A DNA stretch of 64,000 nt, taken from contig NW_027480423.1 in the NCBI RefSeq assembly GCF_051401765.1, positions 11,842,001 through 11,906,000 on the forward strand. Reading direction: 5' to 3'. The position numbers were made by a program, and so were the translations under genes. The notes below the pieces were generated by a model that was not told the origin of the DNA, made no database searches, and worked only from the letters and a program-made list of their open reading frames with translations. Below are positions 9,919-23,000 of this stretch, piece by piece (positions within the stretch are counted from its first letter, which is position 1; every line of letters starts with the position of its first letter). The stretch comes from Calliopsis andreniformis. Its lineage: Eukaryota; Arthropoda; Insecta; Hymenoptera; Andrenidae.

Positions 9919-12900
9919 GACCTAACTATTCGATCTGGTGGAGCAACGCCCTAGAGTGAATGCTAGGTTGCTCGGAATGTAGAAATGACCATAACTTTCA
10001 CACTGGTTGCAATTATTCGTTTTACACGATGGAAACGCTGTTGTAGTTATATCGTATTTTATGCTTCTCGCGTTTACTTCTAAGGACCTAACTATTCGAT
10101 CTGGTGGAGCAACGCCCTAGAGTGAATCCTAGGTTGCTCGGAATGTAGAAGTGACCATAACTTTCACACTTGTTGCAATTATTCGTTTTATACGATGGAA
10201 ACGCTTTTGTATTTATATCGTATTTTATGCTTCTGGCGTTTACTTCTAAGGACCTAACTATTCGATCTGGTGGAGCAACGCCCTAGAGTGAATCCTAGGC
10301 TGCTCGGAATGTAGAAATGACCATAACTTTCACACTGGTTGCAATTATTCGTTTTATACGATGGAAAAGCTGTTGTATTTATATTGTATTTTATGCTTCT
10401 GGCGTTGACTTCTAAGGCACTAACTATTCGATCTGTTGGAGCAACGCCCTAGAGTAAAGCCTAGGTTGCCCGGAACGTAGAATTGGCCATCACTTTCAAA
10501 CTGGTCGCAATTATTCCTGTTATATGGTGGAAACACTGTTGTATTTTTTTTGCATTTTATTGCTCGGGCGTAGAGTTCTAAGGCCCTAACTATTCAATCT
10601 GTTGGAGCAACGCCCTAGTGTGAAGCCTAGGTTGCTAGGAAAGTAGAAATGACCACAAGTTTCATACTGGTTGCAATTATTCGTTTTATACGATGGAAAA
10701 GCTGTTGTATTTATATTGTATTTTATGCTTCTGGCGTTGACTTCTAAGGCACTAACTATTCCATATGGTGGAGCAACTCCCTAGAGTGAAGCCTAGGTTG
10801 CCCGGAACGTAGAATTGGCCATCACTTTCCAAATTGGTTGCAATTATTCCTGTTTTATGATGGAAACACAGTTTTTTTTTTTGCATTTTATGGTTCAGGC
10901 GTTGACTTCTAAGGCCCTAACCATTCAATCTGTTGGAGCAAGGCTCTAGGGTGAAGCCTAGGTTGCTCGGAAAGTAAAAATGACCATAAGTTTCATACTG
11001 GTTGCAATTATTCGTTTTATACGATGGAAAAACTGTTGTATTTATATTTTATTTTATGCTTCTGGCGTTGACTTCTAAGGCACTATCTATTCGTACTGGT
11101 GGAGCAACGCCCTAGATAGAAGCCTAGTTTGCCCGGAACGTAGAATTGGCCATCACTTTCAAACTGGTTGCAATTATTCCTGTTATATGATGGAAACACT
11201 GTTGTATTTTTTTTGCATTTTATGGTTCGGGCGTTCACTTCTAAGGTCCTGACTATTCAATCTGTTGGAGCAACGCCCTATGGTGAAGCCTAGCTTGCTC
11301 GGAAAGTAGAAATGACCATAAGTTTCATACTGGTTGCAATTATCCGTTTTATACGATGGAAACACTGTTGTATTTTTATTGCATTTTATGCTTCGGGCGT
11401 TGACTTCTAAGGCCCTAACTATTCGATCTGGTGGAGCAACGCCCTAGAGTGAATCATAGGTTGCTCGGAATGCAGAAATGACCATAACTTTCACACTTGC
11501 TGCAATTATTCGTTTTATACGATGGAAACACTGTTGTATTTTTATTGCATTTTATGCTTCGGGCGTTGTCTTCTAAGGCCCTAGCAATTCGATCTAGTGG
11601 AGCAACGCCCTAGAGTGAAGCCTAGGTTGCCCGGAAAGGAGAACTGACCATCACTTTCAAACTGGTTGCAATTAATCTTGTTATACGATCGAAAAACTGT
11701 TGTATTTATATTGTATTTTATGCTTCTGGCGTTGACTTCTAAGGACCTAACTATTCCATCTGGTAGAGCAACGCCCTAGAGTGAATACTAGGTTGCTCGG
11801 AATGTAGAAATGACCATAACTTTCACACTTGTTGCAATTATTCGTTTTATACGATGGAAACGCTGTTGTATTTATATCGTATTTTATGCTTCTGGCGTTT
11901 ACTTCTAAGGACCTAACAACTCGATTTGGTGGAGCAACGCCCTAGAGTGAATCCTAGGTTGCTCGGAATGTAGAAATGACCATAACTTTCACACTTGTTG
12001 CAATTATTCGTTTTATACGATGGAAACGCTGTTGTATTTATATCGTATTTTATGCTTCTGGCGTTTACTTCTAAGGACCTAACAATTGGATCTGGTGGAG
12101 CGACGCCCTAGAGTGAGTCCTAGGTTGCTCGGAATGTAGAAATGACCATAACTTTCACACTGGTTGCAATTATTCGTTTTATACGATGGAAACGCTGTTG
12201 TATTTATATCGTATTTTATGCTTCTGGCGTTTGCTTCTAAGGACCTAACTATTCAATCTGTTGGAGCAACGCCCTAGGGTGAAGCCTAACTTGTTCGGAA
12301 AGTAGAAATGACCATAAGTTTCATACTGGTTGCAATTATTCGCTTTATACGATGGAAAAGCTGTTGTATTTATATTGTATTTTATGCTTCTGGTGTTGAC
12401 TTCTAAGGCACTAACTATTCGATCTGGTGGAGCAACACCCTAGAGTGAAGTCTAGGTTTTTCGGAATGTAGAAATGACCATAACATTCACACTTGTTGCA
12501 ATTTTTCGTTTTATACGATGGAAACACTGTTGCATTTTTTTTGTATTTTATGGTTCGGTCGTAGACTTCTAAGGCCCTAACTATTCAATATGTTGGAGCA
12601 ACACCCTAGGGTGAAGCCTAGGCTGCTCGGAAAGTAGAAATGACAATAAGTTTCATACTGGTTGCAATTATTCGTTTTATACGATGGAAAAGCTGTTGTA
12701 TTTATATTGTATTTTATGCTTCTGGTGTTGACTTCTAAGGCACTAACTATTCGATCTGGTGGAGCAACGCCCTAGAGTGAAGTATAGGTTTTTCGGAATG
12801 TAGAAATGACCATAACATTCACACTTGTTGCAATTATTCGTTTTATACGATGGAAACGCTGTTGTATTTGTTTTGCATTTTATGGTTCGGGCGTTGACTT

Positions 12901-13439
12901 CTAAGGCCCTAACTATTCAATCCGTTGGAGCAACGCCCTAGGGTGAAGCCTAGGTTGCTCGGAAAGTAGAAATGACCATAAGTTTCATGCTGGTTGCAAT
13001 TATTTGTTTTATACGATGGAAAAACTGTTGTATTTATATTGTATTTTATGCATCTGGCGTTGACTTCTAAGGCACTAACTATTCGACCTGGTGGAGCAAC
13101 GCAATAGTGTGAAGCCAAGGTTGCCCGGAACGTAGAAGTGGCCATCAGTTTCAAAGTGGTTGCAATTATTCCTGTTATATGATGGAAGCAGTGTTGTATT
13201 TTTTTTGTATTTTATGGTTCGGGCGTTGACCTCTAAGGCCCTAACTATTCAATCTGTTGGAGCAGCGCCCTAGGGTGAAGCCTAGGTTGCTCGGAAAGTA
13301 GAAATGACCATAAGTTCCATACTGGTTGCAGTTATCCGTTTTATACGATGGAAAAGCTGTTGTATTTATATTGTATTTTATGCTTCTGGCGTTGACTTCT
13401 AAGGACCTAACTATTCGATCTGGTGGAGCAACGCACTAG
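9919..13439. repeat. Mixed left-domain monomers with alternating dimers
   Basis: About 21 monomers. From about 10480 to 11300 GAATTGGCC monomers without the box motif (ATTCCTGTT) alternate strictly with GTTTCATACTGG monomers that keep it. A 332-bp dimer is repeated at about 12250-12913, marked by AGGTTTTTCGG at 12454 and 12786. T8-tract monomers occur to about 13205. A short open frame of about 80 codons on the minus strand at 12909-13154 is repeat-derived. No gene is seen. Confidence 0.75.
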
Positions 13440-16400
13440 AGTGAATCCTAGGTTGCTCGGAATGTAGAAATGACCATAACTTTCACACTGGTTGCAATTA
13501 TTCGTTTTATACGATGGAAATGCTGTTGTATTTATATCGTATTTTATGCTTCTGTCGTTTACTTCTAAGGACCTAACTATTCGATCTGGTGGAGCAACGC
13601 CCTAGAGTGAATCCTAGGTTGCTCGGAATGTAGAAATGACCATAACTTTCACACTGGTTGCAATTATTCGTTTTATACGATGGAAACGCTGTTGTATTTA
13701 TATTGTACTTTATGCCTCTGGCGTTGGCTTCTAAGGCCATAGCTATTAGATGCGGTGGAGCAACGACCTAGAGTGACGCCTAGGGTGCTCGGAACGTAGA
13801 AATGACCATTACTTTCACACTGGTTGCAATTATTCGTTTTATACGATGGAAAAGCTGTTGTATTTATATCGTATTTTATGCTTCTGGCGTTTACTTCTAA
13901 GGACCTAACTATTCGATCTGGTGGAGCAACGCCCTAGAGTGAATCCTAGGTTGCTCGGAATGTAGAAATGACCATAACTTTCACACTAGTTGCAATTATT
14001 CGTTTTAGACGATGGAAACGCTGTTGTATTTATATTGTACTTTATGCCTCTGGCGTTGACTTCTAAGGCACTAACTATTCTATCTGGTGGAGCAACGCCC
14101 AATTAAAGGCCTAGCTTGCTCGGAAAGTAGAAATGACCATAAGTTTCATACTGGTTGCAATTATTCGTTTTATACGATGGAAACACTGTTGTATTTTTAT
14201 TGTATTTTATGCTTCGGGCGTTGACTTCTAAGGCCCTAACCATTCAATCTGTTGGAGCAACGCCCTAGGGTGAAGCCTAACTTGCACGAAAAGTAGAAAT
14301 GACCATAAGTTTCATACTGGTTGCAATTATTCGTTTTATACGATGGAAAAACTGTTGTATTTATATTGTATTTTATGCTTCTGGCGTTGACTTCTAAGGC
14401 CCTAGCTATTCGACCTAGTGGAGCAACGCCCTAGAGTGAAGCCTAGGTTGCCCGGAAAGGAGAAATGACCATCACTTTCAAACTGGTTGCAATTAATCTT
14501 GTTATACGATGGAAAAACTGTTGTATTTTTATTGCATTTTATGCTTCTGGCGTTCACTTCTTAGGCCCTAACTATTCGATCTGGTGGAACAACAGCCTAG
14601 GGTGAAGCCTAGCTTGCCCGGAACGTAGAAATGACCATTACTTTCACACTGTTTGCAATTATTCCTTTTATACGATGGAAAGGCTGTTGTATTTATATCG
14701 TATTTTATGCTACTGGCGTTTACTTCTAAGGACCTAACTATTCGATCCGGTGGAGCAACGCCCTAGAGTGAATCCTAGGTTGCTCGGAATGTAGAAATGA
14801 CCATAACTTTCACACTGGTTGCAATTATTCGTTTTATACGATGGAAACGCTGCTGTATTTATATCGTATTTTATTCTTCTGGCGTTTACTTCTAAGGACC
14901 TAACTATTCGATCTGGTGGAGCAACGCCCTAGAGTGAATACTAGGTTGCTCGGAATGTAGAAATGACCATAACTTTCACACTGGTTGCAAGTATTCGTTT
15001 TATACGATGGAAACGCTGTTGTATTTATATTGTACTTTATGCCTCTGGCGTTGACTTCTAAGGCCATAGCTATTAGATGTGGTGGAGCAACGACCTAGAG
15101 TGACGCCTAGGGTGCTCGGAACGTAGAAATGTCCATTACTTTGACACTGGTTGCAATTATTCGTTTTATACGATGGAAAAGCTGTTGTATTTATATCGTA
15201 TTTTATGCTTCTGGCGTTTACTTCTAAGGACCTAACTATTCGATCTGGTGGAGCAACGCCCTAGAGTGAATCCTAGGTTGCTCGGAATGTAGAAATGACC
15301 ATAACTTTCACACTAGTTGCAATTATTCGTTTTAGACGATGGAAACGCTGTTGTATTTATATTGTACTTTATGCCTCTGGCGTTGACTTCTAAGGCACTA
15401 ACTATTCTATCTGGTGGAGCAACGCCCTATGGTGAAGCCTAGCTTGCTCGGAAAGTAGAAATGACCATAAGTTTCATACTGGTTGCAATTATTCGTTTTA
15501 TACGATGGAAACACTGTTGTATTTTTATTGTATTTTATGCTTCGGGCGTTGACTTCTAAGGCCCTAACCATTCAATCTGTTGGAGCAACGCCCTAGGGTG
15601 AAGCCTAACTTGCACGAAAAGTAGAAATGACCATAAGTTTCATACTGGTTGCAATTATTCGTTTTATACGATGGAAAAACTGTTGTATTTATATTGTATT
15701 TTATGCTTCTGGCGTTGACTTCTAAGGCCCTAGCTATTCGACCTAGTGGAGCAACGCCCTAGAGTGAAGCCTAGGTTGCCCGGAAAGGAGAAATGACCAT
15801 CACTTTGAAACTGGTTGCAATTAATCTTGTTATACGATGGAAAAACTGTTGTATTTTTATTGCATTTTATGCTTCTGGCGTTCACTTCTTAGGCCCTAAC
15901 TATTCGATCTGGTGGAACAACAGCCTAGGGTGAACCCTAGCTTGCCCGGAACGTAGAAATGACCATTACTTTCACACTGTTTGCAATTATTCCTTTTATA
16001 CGATGGAAAGTCTGTTGTATTTATATCGTATTTTATGCTACTGGCGTTTACTTCTAAGGACCTAACTATTCGATCCGGTGGAGCAACGCCCTAGAGTGAA
16101 TCCTAGGTTGCTCGGAATGTAGAAATGACCATAACTTTCACACTGGTTGCAATTATTCGTTTTATACGATGGAAACGCTGCTGTATTTATATCGTATTTT
16201 ATTCTTCTGGCGTTTACTTCTAAAGACCTAACTATTCGATCTGGTGGAGCAACGCCCTAGAGTGAATACTAGGTTGCTCGGAATGTAGAAATGACCATAA
16301 CTTTCACACTGGTTGCAAGTATTCGTTTTATACGATGGAAACGCTGTTGTATTTATATTGTACTTTATGCCTCTGGCGTTGACTTCTAAGGCCATAGCTA

Positions 16401-18262
16401 TTAGATGTGGTGGAGCAACGACCTAGAGTGACGCCTAGGGTGCTCGGAACGTAGAAATGACCATCACTTTGAAACTGGTTGCAATTAATCTTGTTATACG
16501 ATGGAAAAACTGTTGTATTTTTATTGCATTTTATGCTTCTGGCGTTCACTTCTTAGGCCCTAACTATTCGATCTGGTGGAACAACAGCCTAGGGTGAACC
16601 CTAGCTTGCCCGGAACGTAGAAATGACCATTACTTTCACACTGTTTGCAATTATTCCTTTTATACGATGGAAAGTCTGTTGTATTTATATCGTATTTTAT
16701 GCTACTGGCGTTTACTTCTAAGGACCTAACTATTCGATCCGGTGGAGCAACGCCCTAGAGTGAATCCTAGGTTGCTCGGAATGTAGAAATGACCATAACT
16801 TTCACACTGGTTGCAATTATTCGTTTTATACGATGGAAACGCTGCTGTATTTATATCGTATTTTATTCTTCTGGCGTTTACTTCTAAAGACCTAACTATT
16901 CGATCTGGTGGAGCAACGCCCTAGAGTGAATACTAGGTTGCTCGGAATGTAGAAATGACCATAACTTTCACACTGGTTGCAAGTATTCGTTTTATACGAT
17001 GGAAACGCTGTTGTATTTATATTGTACTTTATGCCTCTGGCGTTGACTTCTAAGGCCATAGCTATTAGATGTGGTGGAGCAACGACCTAGAGTGACGCCT
17101 AGGGTGCTCGGAACGTAGAAATGTCCATTACTTTGACACTGGTTGCAATTATTCGTTTTATACGATGGAAAAGCTGTTGTATTTATATCGTATTTTATGC
17201 TTCTGGCGTTTACTTCTAAGGACCTAACTATTCGATCTGGTGGAGCAACGCCCTAGAGTGAATCCTAGGTTGCTCGGAATGTAGAAATGACCATAACTTT
17301 CACACTAGTTGCAATTATTCGTTTTAGACGATGGAAACGCTGTTGTATTTATATTGTACTTTATGCCTCTGGCGTTGACTTCTAAGGCACTAACTATTCT
17401 ATCTGGTGGAGCAACGCCCTATGGTGAAGCCTAGCTTGCTCGGAAAGTAGAAATGACCATAAGTTTCATACTGGTTGCAATTATACGTTTTATACGATGG
17501 AAACACTGTTGTATTTTTATTGTATTTTATGCTTCGGGCGTTGACTTCTAAGGCCCTAACCATTCAATCTGTTGGAGCAACGCCCTAGGGTGAAGCCTAA
17601 CTTGCACGAAAAGTAGAAATGACCATAAGTTTCATACTGGTTGCAATTATTCGTTTTATACGATGGAAAAACTGTTGTATTTATATTGTATTTTATGCTT
17701 CTGGCGTTGACTTCTAAGGCCCTAGCTATTCGACCTAGTGGAGCAACGCCCTAGAGTGAAGCCTAGGTTGCCCGGAAAGGAGAAATGACCATCACTTTGA
17801 AACTGGTTGCAATTAATCTTGTTATACGATGGAAAAACTGTTGTATTTTTATTGCATTTTATGCTTCTGGCGTTCACTTCTTAGGCCCTAACTATTCGAT
17901 CTGGTGGAACAACAGCCTAGGGTGAAGCCTAGCTTGCCCGGAACGTAGAAATGACCATTACTTTCACACTGTTTGCAATTATTCCTTTTATACGATGGAA
18001 AGGCTGTTGTATTTACATCGTATTTTATGCTACTGGCGTTTACTTCTAAGGACCTAACTATTCGATCCGGTGGAGCAACGCCCTAGAGTGAATCCTAGGT
18101 TGCTCGGAATGTAGAAATGACCATAACTTTCACACTGGTTGCAATTATTCGTTTTATACGATGGAAACGCTGCTGTATTTATATCGTATTTTATTCTTCT
18201 GGCGTTTACTTCTAAAGACCTAACTATTCGATCTGGTGGAGCAACGCCCTAGAGTGAATACT
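13440..18262. repeat. 8-monomer higher-order repeat block (1328 bp) with one half-length copy
   Basis: The marker GCTACTGG lies at 14709, 16037, 16701 and 18029: spacings 1328, 664 and 1328. Monomers with TTTTAGACG, CTTGCACGAAAAG, TTAATCTTGTTATACG, GAACAACAGCC and TTGCAAGTATTCG follow in fixed order in each full copy. The 664-bp copy is a clean half unit with a visible joint near 16451-16460. The first copy is more diverged and carries an odd patch at about 14097. Confidence 0.9.
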
Positions 18263-21200
18263 AGGTTGCTCGGAATGTAGAAATGACCATAACTTTCACA
18301 CTGGTTGCAATTATTCGTTTTAGACGATGGAAACGCTGTTGTATTTATATTGTACTTTATGCTTCTGGCGTTCACTTCTTAGGCCCTAACTATTCGATCT
18401 GGTGGAGCAACGCCCTAGAGTGAAGCCTAGGTTGCCCGGAACGTAGAAATGACCATAGCTTTTACACTGGTTGCTATTATTCGTTTTATACGATGAAAAA
18501 ACTGTTACATTTATATTGCATTTTATGCTTCTGGCGTTGACTTCTTAGGCCCTAACTCTTCAATCTGGTGGAACAACGCCCTAGAGTGAAGCATAGGTAG
18601 CCTGGAACGTAGAACTGACCATCACTTTCACACGGGTTGCAATTATTCCTGTTATAGGATGGAAAGACTGTTGTATTTTTATTGGATTTTATACTTCAGG
18701 CTATGACTTCTGAGGCCGTAGCTATTCGATGTGGTGGAAGAACGCCATAGAGTGAGGCCTAGGTTGCCCGGAACGAAGAAATGACCATAAGTTTCATACT
18801 GGTTGCAATTATTCGTTTTATACGATGGAAAAACTGTTGTATTTATATTGTATTTTATGCTTCTGGCGTTCACTTCTTAGGCCCTAACTATTCGATCTGG
18901 TGGAACAACGCCCTAGGGTGAAGCCTAGGTTGCCCGGAACGTAGAAATGACCATAGCTTTTACACTGGTAGCAATTATTCGTTTTATACAATGGAAAAAC
19001 TGTTCTATTTATTTTGTATTTTATGCTTCGGGCGTTGACTTCTAAGGCCCTAACTGCTTGATCTGGTGGAGCAACGCCCTAGAGTGAAGCCTAGGTTGGC
19101 CGGAACGTAGAAATGACCATAACTTTCACACTGGTTGCTATTATTCGTTTTATACGATGGAAAAACTGTTATATTTATATTGTACTTTATTCTTCTGGCG
19201 TTGACTTCTTAGGCCCTATCTATTCGATCTGGTGGAACAACGCCGTAGAGTTAAGCCTAGGATGCCCGGATCGTAGAAATGACCATTCTTTTCACACTGT
19301 TTGCAATTATTCCTTTTATACGATGGAAAAGCTGTTGTATTTATATCGTATTTTATGCTTCTGGCGTTGACTTCTAAGGACCTAACCATTCGATCTGGCG
19401 GAGCAACGCCCTAGAGTGAAGCCTAGGTTGCCCAGAACGTAGAAATGACCATAACTTTCACACTGGTTGCTATTATTCGTTTTATACGATGGAAAAACTG
19501 TTGCATCTTTATCGTATTTTATGCTTCTGGCGTTGACTTCTTAGGCGGTAACTATTCGATCTGGAGGAGCAACGCCCTCGAGTGAAACCTGGGCTGCCCG
19601 GAACGTAGAAATGACCATAACTTTTACACTGGTAGCAATTATTCGTTTTATACAATGGAAAAACTGTTCTATTTATTTTGAATTTAATGCTTCGGGCGTT
19701 GACTTCTATGGCCCTAACTGTTTGAACGGGTGGAGCAACGCCCTAGTGTGAAGCCTATGTTGCCCGGAACGTAGGAATGACCATAACTTTTACACTGGTA
19801 GCAATTAATCGTTTTAAACAATGGAAAAACCGTTCTATTAATTTTGTGTTTTATGCTTCTGGCGTTTACTTCTAAGGACCTAACTATTCGATCTGGTGGA
19901 GCAACGCCCTAGAGTGAAGCCTAGGTTGCTCGGAATGTAGAAATGACCATAACTTTCACACTGGTTGCAATTATTCGTTTTATACGATGGAAACGCTGTT
20001 GTATTTATATTGTATTTTATGCCTCTGGCGTTGACTTCTAAGGCCGTAGCTATTAGATGTGGTGGAGCAACGCCCTAGAGTGAAGCCTACGGTGCTCGGA
20101 ACGTAGAAATGACCATTACTTTCACACTGGTTGCAATTATTCGTTTTGTACGATGGAAAAGCAGTTGTATTTATATCGTATTTTATGCTTCTGGCGTTGC
20201 CTTCTTAGGCCGTAACTATGCGGTCTGGTGGAGCAACGCCCTGGAGTGAAACCTAGGTTGCCGGAACGTAGAATTGGCCATCACTTTCAAACTGGTTGCA
20301 ATTATTCCTGTTATATGATGGAAACACTGTTGCATTTTTTTTGCATTTTATGGTTCGGGCGTTGACTTCTAAGGCCCTAACCATTCAATCTGTTGGAGCA
20401 ACGCCCTAGGGTGAAGCCTAGGTTGCTCGGAAAGTAGAAATGTCCGTAAGTTTCATACTGGTTGTAATTATTCGTTTTATGCGATGGAAAAACTGTTGTA
20501 TTTATATTGTATTTTATGCTTCTGGCGTTGACTTCTAAGGCACTACCTATTCGATCTGGTGGAGCAACGTCCTAGAGTGAAGCCTAGGTTGCCCGGAACG
20601 TAGAATTGGGCATCACTTTCAAACTGGTTGCAATTATTCCTGTTACATGATGGAAACACTGTTGTATATTTATTGCAATTTATGCTTCGGGCCTTGACTT
20701 CTAATGCCCTAACTATTCAATGTGTTGGTGCAACGCCCTAGGGTGAAGCCTAGGTTGTACGGAAAGTAGAAATGACCATAAGTTTCATACTGGTTGCAAT
20801 TATTCGTTTTATACGATGGAAAAACTGTTGTATTTATATTGTATTTTATGCTTCTGGCGTTGACTTCTAAGGCCCTAGCTGTTCGATCTAGTGGAGCAAC
20901 GCCCTAGAGTGACGCCTAGGGTGCCCGGAAAGTTGAAATGACCATTACTTTCACACTGGTTGCAATTATTCGTTTTATACGATGGAAAAGCGGTTGTATT
21001 TATATCGTATTTTATGCTTCTGGCGTTGGCTTCTTAGGCCGTAACTATTCGGTCTGGTGGAGCAATGCCCTGGAGTGAAACCTAGGTTGCCCGGAACGTA
21101 GAATTGGCCATCACTTTCAAACTGGTTGCAATTATTCCAGTTATATGATTGAAACACTGTTGTATTTTTTTTGCATTTTATGGTTCGGGCGTTGACTTCT

Positions 21201-22752
21201 AAGGCCCTAACTATTCAATCTGTTTGAGCAGCGCCCTAGGGTGAAGCCTAGGTTGCTAGGAAAGTAGAAATGACCATAAGTTTCATACTGGTTGCAATTA
21301 TTCGTTTTATACGATGGAAAATCTGTTGTATTTATATTGTATTTTATGCTTCTGGCGTTGACTTCTAAGGCACTAACTATTCGATCTGGTGGAGCAACGC
21401 CCTAGAGTGAAGCCTAGATTCCCCGGAAGGTAGAATTGGCCATCACTTTCAAACTGGTTGCAATTATTCGTTTTATACGATGGAAAAACTGTTGTATTTA
21501 TATTGTATTTTATGCTTCTGGCGCTGACTTCTAAGGCACTAACTATTCGACCTGGTGGAACAACGGCCAAGGGTGAAGCCTAGGTTGCCCGGAACGTAGA
21601 AATGACCATAACTTTTACACTGGTAGCAATTATTCGTTTTATACAATGGAAAAACTGTTCTATTTATTTTGTATTTAATGCTTCGGGCGTTGAATCCTAA
21701 TGCCCTAACTGTTTGATCTGGTGGAGCAACGCCCTAGAGTGAAGCCTAGGTTGCCCGGAACGTAGAAATGACCATAACTTTTACACTGGTAGCAATTAGT
21801 CATGCTATACGATGGAAAATCAGTTGCATTTTTATTGTATTTTATGCTTCTGGCGTTAGCTTCTAAGGATGTAGCTTTTAGCTGCGGTGTAGCAACGCCG
21901 TAGAGTGACGCCTAGGTTGCCCGGCACGTAGAAATGACCATTACTTTCACAATGTTTGCAATTATTCATTCTATACGATGGTAATCTGTTGTACTTATAT
22001 TGCATTTTATTCTTCTGGCGTCGACTTCTTAGGCCCTAACTATTCGATCCGGTGGAGCAGCTCATCAGAGTTAAGCCTAGGATGCCCGAAACGTCGAAAT
22101 GATCATTAAATTCGCACTGGTTGCAATTAGTCATGCTATAAGATGGAAAAACTGTTGCATTTTTATTGTATTTTATGCTTCTGGCGTTGACTTCTAAGGC
22201 CGTAGCTATTAGCTGTGGTGAAGCAACGCCATACAGTGACGTCTAGGTTGCCCGGAACGTAGAAATGACCATTACTTTCACAATGTTTGCAATTATTCAC
22301 TTTATAGAATGGAAAAACTGTTGTACTTATATCGTATTTTATGCTTCTGACGTCGACTTCTTAGGCCCCAACTATTCCATCTGGTGGAACAACGCCCTAT
22401 GGTGAAGCCTAGGTTGCCCGGGACGTAGAAATGACCATAACCTTCACACTGGAAGCAATTATTCGTTTTATACATGGAAAAGCTGTTCTATTTATTTTGT
22501 ATGTTATGCTTCGGGCGTTGACTTCTAAGGCCCTAACTAAACGATCTGTTGGAGCAACACCCTAGAGTGAAGCCTCGGTTGCCCGGAACGTAGAAATGAC
22601 CATAACTTTCACACTGGCAGCAATTATTCATGCTATACGATGGAAAAGCTGTTGTATTTATATCGTATTTTATGCTGCTGGCGTTGACTTCTTAGGCCCT
22701 AACTATTCCATCTGGTGGAGCAAGGCCCTAGGGTGAGGCCTAGGTTGCCCGG
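18263..22752. repeat. Middle-domain block, copy 1 of a 4.49 kb duplication
   Basis: Twenty-seven diverse monomers (TTTTACACTGGTAGC, TATACAATGG and CATGCTATACGATGG types) repeat as 24567-29056 at constant offset 6304, 4 bp short of 38 monomers. I noted about 20 substitutions and no net indel. Examples are GGATCGTAG near 19270 versus GGAACGTAG, and GAGCAAGGCCC near 22720 versus GAGCAACGCCC. One monomer has a 1-bp loss in GGTTGCCGGAACG near 20250, shared by both copies. No single unit repeats inside the block. Several 60-85 codon frames here are repeat-derived. Confidence 0.92.
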
Positions 22753-23000
22753 GACGTAGAAATGCCCATAACTTTCACCCTGGAAGCAATTATTCGTTTT
22801 ATACATGGAAAAGCTGTTCTATTTATTTTGTATGTTATGCTTCGCGCGTTGACTTCTAAGGCCCTAGCTATTCGATCTGGTGGAGCAACGCCCTAGAGTG
22901 AAACCTAGGTTACCCGGAACGTAGAAATGACCAGTACTTTCACACTGTTTGCAATTAATCTTGTTATACGATGGAAAAACTGTTGTATTTTTATTGCATT
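22753..23000. repeat. Mosaic junction between middle-type and 8-mer-type monomers
   Basis: This stretch begins as the ATGCCCATAACTTTCACCC monomer found again at about 29894, then the ACCAGTACTTTCACACTG monomer found at about 30062. It changes at about 22951 to the TTAATCTTGTTATACG type and at about 23001 to the TTATTCTTCTGGCG type of the 8-mer block. Two switches lie within about 60 bp. Confidence 0.75.

Noticed and set aside
19113..19370. Plus-strand 85-codon frame, repeated at 25417-25674, as a small membrane protein gene
   Set aside because: It spans about 1.5 satellite monomers, starts at the ATG common to all monomers, has no flanking gene signals, and recurs only because its block was duplicated at +6304.
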